Positions 8,240-18,833 are shown, numbered from the stretch's first letter. The stretch: 34,986 nt of DNA from Thiohalocapsa sp. (GCA_028277725.1 JANQFX010000067.1:1-34986), one strand, 5' to 3'. The notes: generated by a model from the letters alone, not told the origin. Translations and numbers: made by a program.

Positions 8240-8530
8240 ATGACGCCAGCGAACAGCAATGCACGCGAGCGTGACGCACCGCGCCGCACCATCGGCAAGC
8301 GCCGCACACCGGACCTCGTCCAGCGCGCGGCCCAAGCCCTGCGAGGCCAAGCCGGCCCGACACCGGAGGAGATCGCGTGGATCAGGTCCATGTCCCAGTA
8401 CCGCACCCGCGTGCCGAAGGGCGTGTTCCGCTACCGCAGCCACGAGGAAGCCAACGCCGACTGGGAGCGCTGGCATGCTGAGCTGGTGGCGGAGACTGTT
8501 CGCGCGCGGCGAGACGAGGCAGAAAGCTGA
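8240..8530 (+). CDS. Small conserved protein of unknown function (96 residues)
   Basis: This is a basic, soluble 96-residue protein. The central-to-C-terminal block VPKGVFRYRSHEEANADWER is of a type often seen as a small protein encoded just upstream of a nucleotidyltransferase-like gene in proteobacteria. That recollection of context is inference and was not checked. A decayed nucleotidyltransferase-like remnant does follow it here (about 8590-8799). The N-terminus is Arg-rich (RERDAPRRTIGKRRTP) and could bind nucleic acid or a partner. ATG 8240 has only a weak upstream AGGG. It may be the surviving half of a former two-gene module. Confidence 0.6.
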   Translation: MTPANSNARERDAPRRTIGKRRTPDLVQRAAQALRGQAGPTPEEIAWIRSMSQYRTRVPKGVFRYRSHEEANADWERWHAELVAETVRARRDEAES

Positions 8531-8589
8531 GCCGAGTTCGGGCGTTACTTCGGAAGAACCGAAGGCCGGCTCCGACTGCACCCGTCCCG

Positions 8590-8799
8590 CCCGCTGGGAG
8601 GATGTGCTGACCATCGGTCGCCGGCATCCCGTTCCAAGCGCTGAAGCCCCACGTCGTGCGCTTGGACCTTGCCGGCGAACCGGTGCCGGTGCTGGACCTC
8701 GAAGGATTGTTGAAGACCAAGCAAGGCGTCCGGCCCAAGGACCAAGCAGATGCACTGATCCTGCGGCGAGCCATCGAGGCGCAGGATCGACCCGACTAA
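8590..8799 (+). pseudogene. Frameshifted C-terminal remnant of a nucleotidyltransferase-like gene
   Basis: One frame ending at TAA 8797-8799 reads GIPFQALKPHVVRLDLAG followed by PVPVLDLEGLLKTKQGVRPK and DQADALILRRAIEAQ. This resembles the C-terminal part of small nucleotidyltransferase-type proteins (a V-x-x-L-D-L-E-x-L-L-x-x-K block, then R-P-K-D-x-A-D). The frame meets an in-phase TGA at 8608-8610. Directly upstream, the neighbouring frame reads EDVLTI, which would join the block if one base were removed near 8616-8617, so a +1 frameshift is likely. No nucleotidyltransferase active-site region (G-S / D-x-D) is present. The remnant follows the 96-residue gene. Confidence 0.55.
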
Positions 8800-8916
8800 A
8801 CGGTGCTTGGGCTGAAATCGCATCCCTCGGCGCCCACGTCTTGCACGGATGGGCAACCACCGGCCCGCGCCACAGAGGCGACGACCGGATGATCCCGCAA
8901 CACCAGGACCTCGACC

Positions 8917-9462
8917 TTGGACCAAGACGCCTTCCGCGACACCTACGCCGCCGTCAACGAACGTCGCTGCGCCTATGAGAAGGCCGTCCTGACCGGCAAC
9001 TGCGGCTGCTCCTTGGCCAGATGCTTCTGCATCGCCGAGCGCGAAGGCGTGCGCTGTGCCACGGATGCGGGGCAGGCGCGCTGCCTGGACTTCCTGGCGC
9101 GCCTGCGCGCCCAGGCGCGTTTCGCGCTCAGGACCACCGACGGCCGCTCGGCGCTGCCGCACGCCAAGGCCATGCGCGTGCAGGTGGGCGGGCTGCGGGG
9201 CGTGCGTGCGGCCCTGGCGCAGGACGCGGACCTAGCGCAAGGCGCTGGGGCAGACCTAGCGCCAAGCCTGGGGGCCGACAAGCAACAGGCGCCCATCGAC
9301 GACGTCGACGCCCTGCTCGCCCGGGTCGAGGCGCACTTCGGCGGCCTGGCCGAGCTGCCCTACCAGCGCATCGTGCAGCAGATCGCCGCCTACAGGGGCC
9401 GGCCGTCCTTCGGCGAGCGCCGCCGCGCCCGCAAGCGACAGGACGACGACGAGCCGACCTGA
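8917..9462 (+). CDS. Cysteine-rich protein of unknown function
   Basis: This is a 181-residue soluble protein. Seven cysteines lie in the first 56 residues (positions 18, 29, 31, 36, 38, 47 and 56), with the dense core CGCSLARCFC. None occur in the rest of the protein, a pattern that suggests a metal or iron-sulfur site. A helical middle is followed by an Ala/Asp/Gln-rich linker (about 95-130) and a helical C-terminal part ending in a very basic, then acidic, tail. The start is TTG at 8917 with AGGA about nine bases upstream; no ATG fits this frame. It precedes the aaeX-like gene by about 90 bases and may share its transcript. The family was not recognised and no function is proposed. Confidence 0.7.
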   Translation: MDQDAFRDTYAAVNERRCAYEKAVLTGNCGCSLARCFCIAEREGVRCATDAGQARCLDFLARLRAQARFALRTTDGRSALPHAKAMRVQVGGLRGVRAALAQDADLAQGAGADLAPSLGADKQQAPIDDVDALLARVEAHFGGLAELPYQRIVQQIAAYRGRPSFGERRRARKRQDDDEPT

Positions 9463-9555
9463 GGGCGGGCCTTTGCACGGCGCCAACGTTGCCCGGCGGG
9501 CACGCCTGCGGGAGAATCCAGGACGATCGCAAGGCATCCTACCCGACGACCAACC

Positions 9556-9777
9556 GTGGCCGACATCCCCGCCGAACTGAGCCTGAACGGCGTCCTGCTA
9601 CCGCCCTGGCTGCTGGCCGCGCTGCTGGGGCTGCTGCTGGCGGTGGTACTCGCGAAGGTCGCCAATTGGACCGGCGCCAGCCGGCTGATCTGGAACTCCC
9701 CGCTGTTCTTCGCTGCCCTGGTGGTAGCCTGTACCCTGCTGGTCGGCACGACGCTGGTGCCATCGTTCTTCGGCTGA
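9556..9777 (+). CDS. DUF1656 small membrane protein (AaeX-like)
   Basis: This is a 73-residue DUF1656-type protein with two hydrophobic segments (about residues 16-37 and 46-68), starting at GTG 9556. The motif N-G-V-L-L-P-P-W at the N-terminus is typical of the family. E. coli AaeX (67 residues) is encoded immediately upstream of the AaeA-AaeB efflux pump, and the same order is seen here, which supports the assignment more than the sequence alone. The molecular role of AaeX is unclear. The next gene begins 64 bases downstream. Confidence 0.88.
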   Translation: MADIPAELSLNGVLLPPWLLAALLGLLLAVVLAKVANWTGASRLIWNSPLFFAALVVACTLLVGTTLVPSFFG

Positions 9778-9841
9778 TCGACGCCCTGGCCCACCCACCA
9801 GACCGCCCACCAGATCACCCGGCCGCCCCACGAGACCCCGG

Positions 9842-10792
9842 ATGAGCGCCGAGCATTCCAATCCCCGCCTCGCCCGCCTGCGCTTCGTCTTGTTCGACCT
9901 GCTGCGGGTGCTCATCACCCTGTCCATGGTCGCCATCGCGGCGGGCGCCGTCTGGTGGGCGCGCGGGCAACAGCAGGCCCACCCCTGGACGCGCGATGGC
10001 CAAGTGCTCGCGGACCTGGTGCAGGTGGCGCCCAGGGTCTCGGGCCTCGTAGCACGGGTCCATGTGTCGGACAACCAGGAGGTCGCGGCCGGCGATCCGC
10101 TGTTCGACATCGACGCAGAGCTCTTCCAGCAGGCCCTCGACGAGGCCCGGGCAGATCTGGGCCAAGCGCTCGCGGAGGCCGACAACGCCGAGGCCGAGGC
10201 GCGTCGCGCGCGGGCGCTGCACGCCAGCGGCGACATCTCGGACGAGGACCTCGACGTTCGGCAGGCACAACGCAAGACCACGTCCGCCGCGGTCGACGCG
10301 GCGCGGGCCGCCCTCGCCGAGGCGCGGCTCAAGCTCGGCTATACCAAGGTCACCGCCCCGGTGAACGGCTTCGTCACCAATCTGTCATTGCTGCCCGGCG
10401 CCTATGCAAAGGCGGGCGCGGCACAGGTCGCGCTGATCGATGCGGAGAGCTTCTGGGTCGCCGGCTATTTCAAGGAGACCGATCTGCGCGCCATTCGCCG
10501 CGGCGACCCGGCCGCGGTGGTGCTGATGAGCCACCCGGACCGGACCCTGCATGGACGCGTCGAGAGCATTGCCTACGGCATCGCCCGGCGCAACGCGGCG
10601 CGTGGCTCCGGCGATCTGGCCAGGGTGGCGCCGACCTTCGAGTGGATCAGGCTGGCCCAGCGCATCCCGGTGCGCATCGAACTGACGGACAAGCCCGCCG
10701 ATGTCCCGCTGCGCATCGGCTACACGGCGAGCGTGTCGGTGAACCCCTCCGGCAGAGGAACCGGCAGCGGGACGGACACCGGTGGTGGTTGA
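9842..10792 (+). CDS. HlyD-family periplasmic adaptor (AaeA/EmrA-like)
   Basis: This is a 316-residue membrane fusion protein. An N-terminal membrane helix lies at about residues 13-40 (LLRVLITLSMVAIAAGAVWW). It is followed by the first half of a lipoyl-like domain (VAPRVSGLVARVHVSDNQEV), an alpha-helical hairpin rich in Ala/Glu/Arg (about 95-160), the second lipoyl half (KVTAPVNGFVTNLSLLPGAY) and a beta-barrel region. It would bridge the inner-membrane FUSC pump to an outer-membrane channel. In E. coli, AaeAB exports aromatic carboxylic acids such as p-hydroxybenzoate; the substrate here is inferred only by analogy. No outer-membrane factor gene lies nearby. The gene is second in a three-gene operon. 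Confidence 0.92.
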   Translation: MSAEHSNPRLARLRFVLFDLLRVLITLSMVAIAAGAVWWARGQQQAHPWTRDGQVLADLVQVAPRVSGLVARVHVSDNQEVAAGDPLFDIDAELFQQALDEARADLGQALAEADNAEAEARRARALHASGDISDEDLDVRQAQRKTTSAAVDAARAALAEARLKLGYTKVTAPVNGFVTNLSLLPGAYAKAGAAQVALIDAESFWVAGYFKETDLRAIRRGDPAAVVLMSHPDRTLHGRVESIAYGIARRNAARGSGDLARVAPTFEWIRLAQRIPVRIELTDKPADVPLRIGYTASVSVNPSGRGTGSGTDTGGG

Positions 10793-10834
10793 CCTACCCA
10801 GCGCACGCCCCGCAACGCGGCATCCAAACGACCG

Positions 10835-13168
10835 ATGAGCCTCTGGCAGCCACCGGCGGCGTTGAACGCGCTCAAGACCAGCATCGGCATGGTCATCGCC
10901 TGGGGCATCGCGCTCGCGATGGACTGGCCGCAGCCCTTCATGGCGCCCATCGCCGTGCTGGTGCTGCAAACGCCCTACCTCGGGGCCTCCCTGCTCAAGG
11001 GCGCGCTGCGCGTGGTCGGGACCCTCGCAGGTGCCCTGCTGGTGCTGGCCCTGCTGTCGGAACTGGCGCAGGAACCCTGGGCGCTGATCGCGAGCCTGTC
11101 CCTGATCATCGGTTTCTGCGTCCAGCGCATCCCGAACAGCACCTATGGCTACGCCTGGTTCATGCTGGCCATTACGGTCGCCGTGATCGCCTTCGACGCG
11201 GCCTCCTCGCCGGCGCTGGCGTTCCAGCTCGCTGTCTATCGCTCCTCGGAGACCATCGTCGGCGTGCTGGTGGCGCTCGCCGTCAACGGCATCCTCTGGC
11301 CGCAGACCGGCGGCCTTGCCTACGCACAGCGCTTCGACACCGCCAAGGGGGAGCTCGCTGCCCACCTGCGGGCCCTCGCGACCGCGCTGCGGCGGGAGCG
11401 AGACGCGTCGCTGACACCGCCACCGGAGTCGCTCCGCGCCGCGCCCTTCCAGCTGCGCGCCATCCTCGCCGCCGCGGCACTGGATTCCGGCCGGTTCGGG
11501 CGCCTCAAAGACGGGTTCGAGGCCCAGATACAGGACCTCACCAGCGTCATCGGCTCGCTGATGGCCCTAGGCGAGAGCCTGCGGCTGGCCCTGGAGGGCG
11601 AACGGCCGCCACTCACCGCGGAGCAACGCGCCCTACTGGGGCCCGCGCTTGACGATCTCGCAGCGACCGTCGAGGCGCTGCCCAGGGTAAATCGACGCGG
11701 AGCCAACCACCAGGCCCGTCAGGACGCGCCCCCGGCTCTGCAGCTGGCCACGGCGGCCCATGAGCGCCTGCTGTCGTCGGCGGACGATCCGCCCCAAACC
11801 GGCCCTCGGCCGGCGGGCGCGCCGGTATCGGGCCGCGACGTGGCGCTGCGCCATGCGGCCGCCGCCAAGCTGGATGCGCTATTGAGCGAGGTCCGATCCT
11901 TGTCCGAGAGCAGCCGGGCCGTCGCCGCCGAACGACCACCGCGTCGCCCGACCCCGCGCCCTGCCGTCATCGCCCGGGTCGGGCTCGGAGGACACGACCC
12001 TCGGCACCTGGAGGGGCTTCCACAGGCCCTCACCGCCACCCTCGCGTTCTGGCTGGTGATGCTGCTGTGGACCCAAACGCAATGGCCACCCGTCGGCACG
12101 CTCGGGGTGCTGATGGCCGTGGTGCTGGTGGGCATCGAGACCATGATCAACCGCCCCGTGCAGCAGCCGGGACGGCATGTGGCGCTGGGGGCGATGATCG
12201 GGTTCATCCTGGTGGCACCGCTGTACACCTCGGTGCTGCCGCGCCTGGACGGCTTCGCAGAGCTGGCGCTGGTGCTATTGCCGCTCTACTTTCCGATTCT
12301 GTACCTGCGCAATACCCTGGCGCCGCCACTGGACAGCGTCGCGCTCGGCACCGGGCTGGTGACGGTCATCATGCTCCAGCTCACCCCCACCCAGACCTAC
12401 GACATCACCGCCTGGCTCGGCGCCGCGCTGAGTATGCTGACCGGGTTCGTCGTCAGCCTCGTGTTGCTCGGCATCATCCGCGGTAGGACACCGCAGGCGC
12501 AGTTGCGGAGATCCCTCGACCGGCTGTTCGAGGACATGCACGCGGCGCTGCTGGACCTGGGGGATCATCGCCGCCCGGACTTCGACCCACGCCTGCAGGC
12601 ACACCTGCAGCGGATACGCTCGGACCTCGAGGCCCTCCGGGAGGTCGCTCCGCTGGCCCATGTCGGCTGGGCACCGCAGAACGACCCGGAGTGCATCCAA
12701 CGGCTGCTGTGCGCAGCGCAAACCTTGGTCATCCGTTTCCGCGCCCTGCAGCAGGCGAGGTATCGCTGGCGATTCGTCGGGACGGACGCACCGAATGGAC
12801 GCACACAAGGAGCCCGTCACGACGCCTCGGCCGCGCGCCCAACCAACCCATCGCCACCGATTCCGGGCGCCACCACCCTCGGCCTGCGCTTTCGCCAGGC
12901 CTTCGATGTGGTGCTGGCCGGCCTCAAGCGGAGCCTGGAGCGGCCCTATCCGGAGGTCGATCTCGGCTGCCTGGATGCGCTGCGCGCCTCCCTGAGACCG
13001 GAACTCGATCGCCTGGCCGCAGAGCACGCCGGGGCCACGGGACTCAACACCGCCACCTACCTACTCACCATCTACGGCCACTACGTCGGCGTCTCCCGCG
13101 CCCTACGCGAGACGGCCGCCGCAGTCGACGACATCGACTGGGCGATTTGGGCGCGGGCACGTTTCTAA
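10835..13168 (+). CDS. FUSC-family inner-membrane efflux protein (AaeB-like)
   Basis: This is a 777-residue transporter with the duplicated FUSC layout. A first membrane block covers about residues 10-160, a long hydrophilic region about 165-388, a second membrane block about 390-548, and a cytoplasmic C-terminal part about 550-777. AaeB of E. coli is 655 residues, so the soluble parts here are larger. The central region is Pro/Arg-rich (ERPPRRPTPRP). The start ATG 10835 lies 42 bases after the adaptor gene, so they are probably one operon. It is expected to work with the adaptor to expel organic anions, but the substrate is unknown. Similar architecture occurs in YccS/YhfK-type proteins, which remain a possible alternative. 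Confidence 0.9.
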   Translation: MSLWQPPAALNALKTSIGMVIAWGIALAMDWPQPFMAPIAVLVLQTPYLGASLLKGALRVVGTLAGALLVLALLSELAQEPWALIASLSLIIGFCVQRIPNSTYGYAWFMLAITVAVIAFDAASSPALAFQLAVYRSSETIVGVLVALAVNGILWPQTGGLAYAQRFDTAKGELAAHLRALATALRRERDASLTPPPESLRAAPFQLRAILAAAALDSGRFGRLKDGFEAQIQDLTSVIGSLMALGESLRLALEGERPPLTAEQRALLGPALDDLAATVEALPRVNRRGANHQARQDAPPALQLATAAHERLLSSADDPPQTGPRPAGAPVSGRDVALRHAAAAKLDALLSEVRSLSESSRAVAAERPPRRPTPRPAVIARVGLGGHDPRHLEGLPQALTATLAFWLVMLLWTQTQWPPVGTLGVLMAVVLVGIETMINRPVQQPGRHVALGAMIGFILVAPLYTSVLPRLDGFAELALVLLPLYFPILYLRNTLAPPLDSVALGTGLVTVIMLQLTPTQTYDITAWLGAALSMLTGFVVSLVLLGIIRGRTPQAQLRRSLDRLFEDMHAALLDLGDHRRPDFDPRLQAHLQRIRSDLEALREVAPLAHVGWAPQNDPECIQRLLCAAQTLVIRFRALQQARYRWRFVGTDAPNGRTQGARHDASAARPTNPSPPIPGATTLGLRFRQAFDVVLAGLKRSLERPYPEVDLGCLDALRASLRPELDRLAAEHAGATGLNTATYLLTIYGHYVGVSRALRETAAAVDDIDWAIWARARF

Positions 13169-13223
13169 CGACAGGTCCTTCGCACGTCCGGCACAGGCCC
13201 GCGTCAGGGCCGCTAGCACCGGA

Positions 13224-14339
13224 TCAGGGCAACCGATAGGCGTTCAGGTCGGCGTGGTAGGTCAGATTCTTGTCCTCCGACTCGCCGCGCAAGGCCGCTG
13301 CGAAAAAGGCCTTCAAAGCCGCATTGCGCTCGACCGGTTTGCCGGTGTAATAGCCATGGGCACGTCGCACCGCGTCGGCCTTGGTGACGTCGATGTAGTA
13401 GGCGCTGGTGGCGTAGAGGCCTCGCAGGTAGTGGCCGAGCCGGGCCAATTGCTCGTTGCCCGGCTTGGCGCGGGAGGCGCCGAGGGCGTAGTCGTTCTCG
13501 TTGATGGCGATGTAGAGGCGGTTGCGTACGTCCATCTTGTCCACCCAGTCCTCATGGTCGAGGCTGTTGGCGTCGGCGGCCACCAGGCAGATGTTGTCGA
13601 AGGTGAGCTCCCGGCTCGCGGTTCCGCCGGGGCGCAGGGCGTGCTTGAGCAGGTAGTTGCCCATGCTATGGCAGAGCATCGAGACCTTCAGGGTGCAGTG
13701 CTCGTCCAGCAGTTCGGCGAAGCGCTGCAGGGCCGCGGTGCGGTTGTCCGGGAACGCCTGCTTCGCCTGATCGAGCAGCTTGTCGCGGCTGTGCCGGGTG
13801 AACAGCTCGAAGTAGCGACGCACGATGCCGATGACGCGGTTCAGCGCATCGGCCGACGCCCGCGCATCCTGCTTGTCGGACAGGTACGCCGTGGTCCCGG
13901 AAATGGCGCCGCCGCCGTTGGCCGGCCAACAGAAGGGCACGACAATGATATCGTAGAGGGACTCCATCTCGGCACAGGTCTCGATGACGTCCTCGACGTC
14001 ATTGTTGTAGCCGTGCACATAGAGCAGGATGTTCCTCTTCTCCCGCACCGCCCGACCGTATACCTTCGCCGCCACCTCCAAGCTCGCCCAACGCAACTCG
14101 CTGGGATCGAAGTCCAGGTCGTAGGTACGCTTGATGGCACGGGCCTCGGAAACCTTGATCCGGTCGGGCAGGATCTCCGTCGCGTAGCGGCGCCCGTCCT
14201 TGACCACCTTGACCGCACGCAGCTCGTTCGGCCCCTTTTCGTTGGTCGTCCGCTCCGACGGTTTCCGGCCGAAGATGTCCATGCCGTCGCGCCGCTCGAA
14301 GAGCCGCCTGTTCGTGATCACGTAGAAGGTCTCGGCCAT
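13224..14339 (-). CDS. Alpha/beta hydrolase of the DUF900 type
   Basis: This is a 371-residue protein. NILLYVHGYNND (about residues 103-114) is the oxyanion-side HG loop and is characteristic of DUF900 hydrolases. LCHSMGNYLL (about 222-231) carries the likely nucleophile Ser225 in a G/C-H-S-M-G elbow. A candidate catalytic Asp lies in the segment after ICLVAADANS, and the His cannot be assigned with confidence. There is no signal peptide, so it is probably cytoplasmic. The substrate is unknown; the family includes esterase-like proteins. The gene is downstream of dnaJ on the same strand but separated by 243 bases with two hairpins, so it is probably transcribed on its own. It converges with the efflux operon. 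Confidence 0.85.
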   Translation of the reverse strand: MAETFYVITNRRLFERRDGMDIFGRKPSERTTNEKGPNELRAVKVVKDGRRYATEILPDRIKVSEARAIKRTYDLDFDPSELRWASLEVAAKVYGRAVREKRNILLYVHGYNNDVEDVIETCAEMESLYDIIVVPFCWPANGGGAISGTTAYLSDKQDARASADALNRVIGIVRRYFELFTRHSRDKLLDQAKQAFPDNRTAALQRFAELLDEHCTLKVSMLCHSMGNYLLKHALRPGGTASRELTFDNICLVAADANSLDHEDWVDKMDVRNRLYIAINENDYALGASRAKPGNEQLARLGHYLRGLYATSAYYIDVTKADAVRRAHGYYTGKPVERNAALKAFFAAALRGESEDKNLTYHADLNAYRLP

Positions 14340-14525
14340 GGTCTGCTCCTCGCTTGATCATCCGCGCGCATATGCGCCGTGTTGGATCAGCGTCTAAGCA
14401 TAGGCCAAGAGCGGGACCGCGGCGCGCCGTCAACGGCCGCAACATCAACCGGTGGACACCAGGACCGAACGGAGGGGAGCGCTCGGGCCGGATACCCGAC
14501 AGGGCGATCCGCCAAGGCCGCGCAA

Positions 14526-14579
14526 CGGGGCGACGCCCCGGCACGAGCGATACCCGTAAGGCGCAGACGGATCTGCGCC
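14526..14579 (-). terminator. Two hairpins downstream of dnaJ
   Basis: On the minus strand, just after the dnaJ stop codon, GGCGCAGA-TCCG-TCTGCGCC (14579-14560) forms a perfect 8-bp stem with a four-base loop. A second perfect stem, CGGGGC-GTC-GCCCCG (14540-14526), follows it. Neither is followed by a T-run, so they may act with Rho, stabilise the 3' end, or only reduce read-through into the hydrolase gene. Confidence 0.5.
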
Positions 14580-14582
14580 CTG

Positions 14583-15716
14583 TCAGAGCCCCATCTTTTC
14601 GAAGAAGCTCTTCACGCCGTCGAGCCAGCCGGTGGCGTTGGGGCTGTGGTGCTTACCGCCGGAGCTCAGCGAGTCGTCGAGTTGGCGCAGCAGGTCCTTC
14701 TGTTGCTCGGTGAGGTTGACCGGCGTCTCCACGGCGACTCGGCACAAGAGGTCGCCGACGGGGCCGCCGCGGACCGGTTTCACACCCTTACCGCGCATGC
14801 GGAACAACTTGCCGGTCTGGGTGCCGGCGGGCACCTTGAGCACGACCTTGCCGGTGAGGGTCGGCACCTCCAGCTCGCCACCCAGCGCGGCGGTGGCGAA
14901 GCTGATAGGTACCTCGCAGAAGAGGTGGCTCTCCTCGCGGGTGAAGATCGGGTGATCCTGCACGACCACCTGGACGTACAGATCTCCGGGCGGGCCGCCC
15001 TGCTCGCCAGCCTCGCCCTCGCCGCTGAGGCGGATGCGGTCACCGGTGTCGACGCCGGGCGGCACCTTGACCGACAGGGTCTTCTCTTCGCGCAGACGCC
15101 CGTTGCCGCGGCAGTGCTTGCAGGGCTCGTCGATGATCGTGCCAGTGCCGCGACAGGTCGGACAGGTCTGTTGTACCGAGAAGAAGCCCTGCTGCATCCG
15201 CACCTGGCCGTGCCCGTGACAGGTGGGGCACTCCTTGGGCTTGGTGCCGGGCTTCGCGCCGGTGCCGCCGCAGTGGTGGCACTCGACCGTGGTCGGGATG
15301 CGAATGCTGACCTCCTTGCCAGCAACCGCCTCCTCCAGCGTCAGCGACAGCTCGTAGCGCAGGTCGGTGCCGCGGTGCGTCCGTCGCCCCCCGCCGGCAC
15401 GGCCGCCGAAGATATCGCCGAAGACGTCGCCGAAGATGTCCGAGAAGCCACCGGGGCCGAAGCCCTCCGCACCGCCGCCGAAGCCGCCTTGGCCGCTGAC
15501 GCCGGCGTGGCCGAACTGGTCGTAGGCCGAGCGCTTGCGAGCGTCGCTGAGGACGTCGTGGGCCTCTTTGGCCTCCTTGAACTTGGCGAGGGCGTCAGCG
15601 TCGTCCGGATTGCGGTCCGGGTGGTACTTCATCGCCAGGCGCCGAAAGGCCTTCTTGATGTCCTGCTCGCTGGCGTTGCGGCTCAAACCCAGGACGTCGT
15701 AATAATCACGGGACAT
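14583..15716 (-). CDS. dnaJ: Chaperone protein DnaJ
   Basis: This is a 377-residue Hsp40 co-chaperone that delivers unfolded substrates to DnaK and stimulates its ATPase. The J domain is at residues 1-70 with the HPD motif at 32-34, followed by a Gly/Phe region at about 75-115. Four CXXCXGXG zinc repeats lie at Cys146/149, 163/166, 185/188 and 199/202, then the C-terminal substrate-binding domains. All expected cysteines are present. ATG 15716 is chosen because the protein then starts [11 protein letters not shown] like other DnaJ proteins; an open extension to 15791 is not conserved. It is the last gene of the heat-shock cluster, 216 bases after dnaK with a strong hairpin between them. Confidence 0.98.
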   Translation of the reverse strand: MSRDYYDVLGLSRNASEQDIKKAFRRLAMKYHPDRNPDDADALAKFKEAKEAHDVLSDARKRSAYDQFGHAGVSGQGGFGGGAEGFGPGGFSDIFGDVFGDIFGGRAGGGRRTHRGTDLRYELSLTLEEAVAGKEVSIRIPTTVECHHCGGTGAKPGTKPKECPTCHGHGQVRMQQGFFSVQQTCPTCRGTGTIIDEPCKHCRGNGRLREEKTLSVKVPPGVDTGDRIRLSGEGEAGEQGGPPGDLYVQVVVQDHPIFTREESHLFCEVPISFATAALGGELEVPTLTGKVVLKVPAGTQTGKLFRMRGKGVKPVRGGPVGDLLCRVAVETPVNLTEQQKDLLRQLDDSLSSGGKHHSPNATGWLDGVKSFFEKMGL

Positions 15717-15864
15717 TGGTGCGGTCCGGAAACTGCGTATCTTGTTTGGAGTTCGAATTCGTGAGTTCGGGTGGCGCCGTAGCGTGGGCAATGCCCGGTT
15801 GGTCTCGCCGCGGAGACTGCGGGCGCGCCGACCTCACACGAGAGTGGTACCGGAGCCGTCGGGG

Positions 15865-15902
15865 CCCAAACGAAACGGCGCGTGGACCGAGATCCACGCG
15901 CC
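15865..15902 (-). terminator. Hairpin between dnaK and dnaJ
   Basis: On the minus strand, 30 bases after the dnaK stop, GGCGCGTGGA (15902-15893), a six-base loop and TCCACGCGCC (15886-15877) form a perfect 10-bp stem followed by GTTTCGTTT. The interrupted T-tract makes it a plausible partial terminator that would lower dnaJ expression relative to dnaK. It could also be an mRNA processing or stabilising structure. Confidence 0.65.
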
Positions 15903-15932
15903 AGTTCTACCGCCAACGGTGCCCGGCGGGCA

Positions 15933-17885
<1,953 letters not shown>

Positions 17886-18017
17886 GGTTGTTCTCCGCTT
17901 CGGAATCTGTTGTGAATCTGGGTGTGGTCGGGTGCTACCGAACGGCGCCCCGGCCGGGGCCGGGCTCCAGTCGCAAGTCGCATCGGCGGTGCGGCGGGAG
18001 CGGCCGAAACTGCTTGG

Positions 18018-18047
18018 TTATTTGGGCAAAACCTTGGATTTCTCAAG
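18018..18047 (-). promoter_or_regulatory. Candidate sigma32 (heat-shock) promoter upstream of dnaK
   Basis: On the minus strand, CTTGAGA (18047-18041), a 14-base spacer and CCCAAATAA (18026-18018) resemble the sigma32 consensus (CTTGAAA, 13-15 bases, CCCCATnT). The -35 matches at six of seven positions and the -10 only partly. It lies in the grpE-dnaK intergenic region, about 130 bases upstream of the dnaK start, where an internal heat-shock promoter would make sense. Confidence 0.5.
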
Positions 18048-18109
18048 CCTACTGGCGGCGTCGGCAGGCGCGTCTCGACGCAGGCTACGGGCCGCCAGAC
18101 GGCGAAGCG

Positions 18110-18736
18110 TCAGGCCTGTGCCGAGACCATGACCAAGGCCGGGCGAACCAGCCGGCCGTTCAGCGTGTAGCCGCTCTGAATGACGTTGGTCACGGTGTTC
18201 GGCGGCAGGTCGGCGCGCGGCTGCATGGACATGGCCTGATGCAGCTCCGGGTTGAAGGGCTCGCCCTCCGGGCTGACCCGTTCGACGCCGAACTTGCCCA
18301 TCACGTCGCCGAGCAGCTTGAGTGTGAGCTCGGTGCCCTCGCGGAGCTTAGCAACGTCGGCGTCCGACTCCTGCGCCGCCGCATGGCCGAGCTCCAGGCT
18401 GTCGCGCACCTGCAGCAGCTCCTTGACGAAGCCTTCCAGCGCAAACCTGTGCGCATTCTCCAGCTCCTTCGTCTGACGGCGGCTCATGTTCTCCATCTCC
18501 GCCCGAGTGCGAAGCAGCTTATCCTGGGCGTCGTCCGCTTTGGCGCGCGCATCCTCCAGCAGCATGGTCAGCTGTGCCGGATCTTGCGGCCGCTCGTCTA
18601 GATCCGGCTCACCGGTCGCGTCGGCGTCGGCGGCCTCCTGTGCGGGCGTCTCGCCCTGGGCATCGGCGCCCGGCACCTCGGCCGCTTGCTCCGCGGCGGT
18701 TTCGTGGTCGGGGTCGCGGTCGTGCTCCGGATGCAT
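18110..18736 (-). CDS. grpE: Nucleotide exchange factor GrpE
   Basis: This 208-residue protein releases ADP from DnaK and so resets its chaperone cycle. It has an acidic, low-complexity N-terminus (about residues 1-65), a long coiled-coil helix (about 70-120, including RTRAEMENMSRRQTKELENA), then the C-terminal beta domain with FNPELHQAMSMQP and the ending LNGRLVRPALVMVSAQA, all typical of GrpE. ATG 18736 has GGAGAGG six bases upstream, a good ribosome binding site. The length is near the E. coli protein (197) with a longer acidic head. It is the second gene of the heat-shock cluster, 97 bases after hrcA. Confidence 0.98.
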   Translation of the reverse strand: MHPEHDRDPDHETAAEQAAEVPGADAQGETPAQEAADADATGEPDLDERPQDPAQLTMLLEDARAKADDAQDKLLRTRAEMENMSRRQTKELENAHRFALEGFVKELLQVRDSLELGHAAAQESDADVAKLREGTELTLKLLGDVMGKFGVERVSPEGEPFNPELHQAMSMQPRADLPPNTVTNVIQSGYTLNGRLVRPALVMVSAQA

Positions 18737-18833
18737 GGGTTACCTCTCCAGCCATAGTCGTTCGTTACGCGATGCGCCCGCCGCCGATACGCTAGCTTGC
18801 CGGTGGCTGCCGGCATCCGGCGGCGGCGTGGGT

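Noticed and set aside
14379..15764. A 461-codon open frame on the plus strand opposite dnaJ
   Set aside because: It is antisense to a certain dnaJ gene and resembles no protein.
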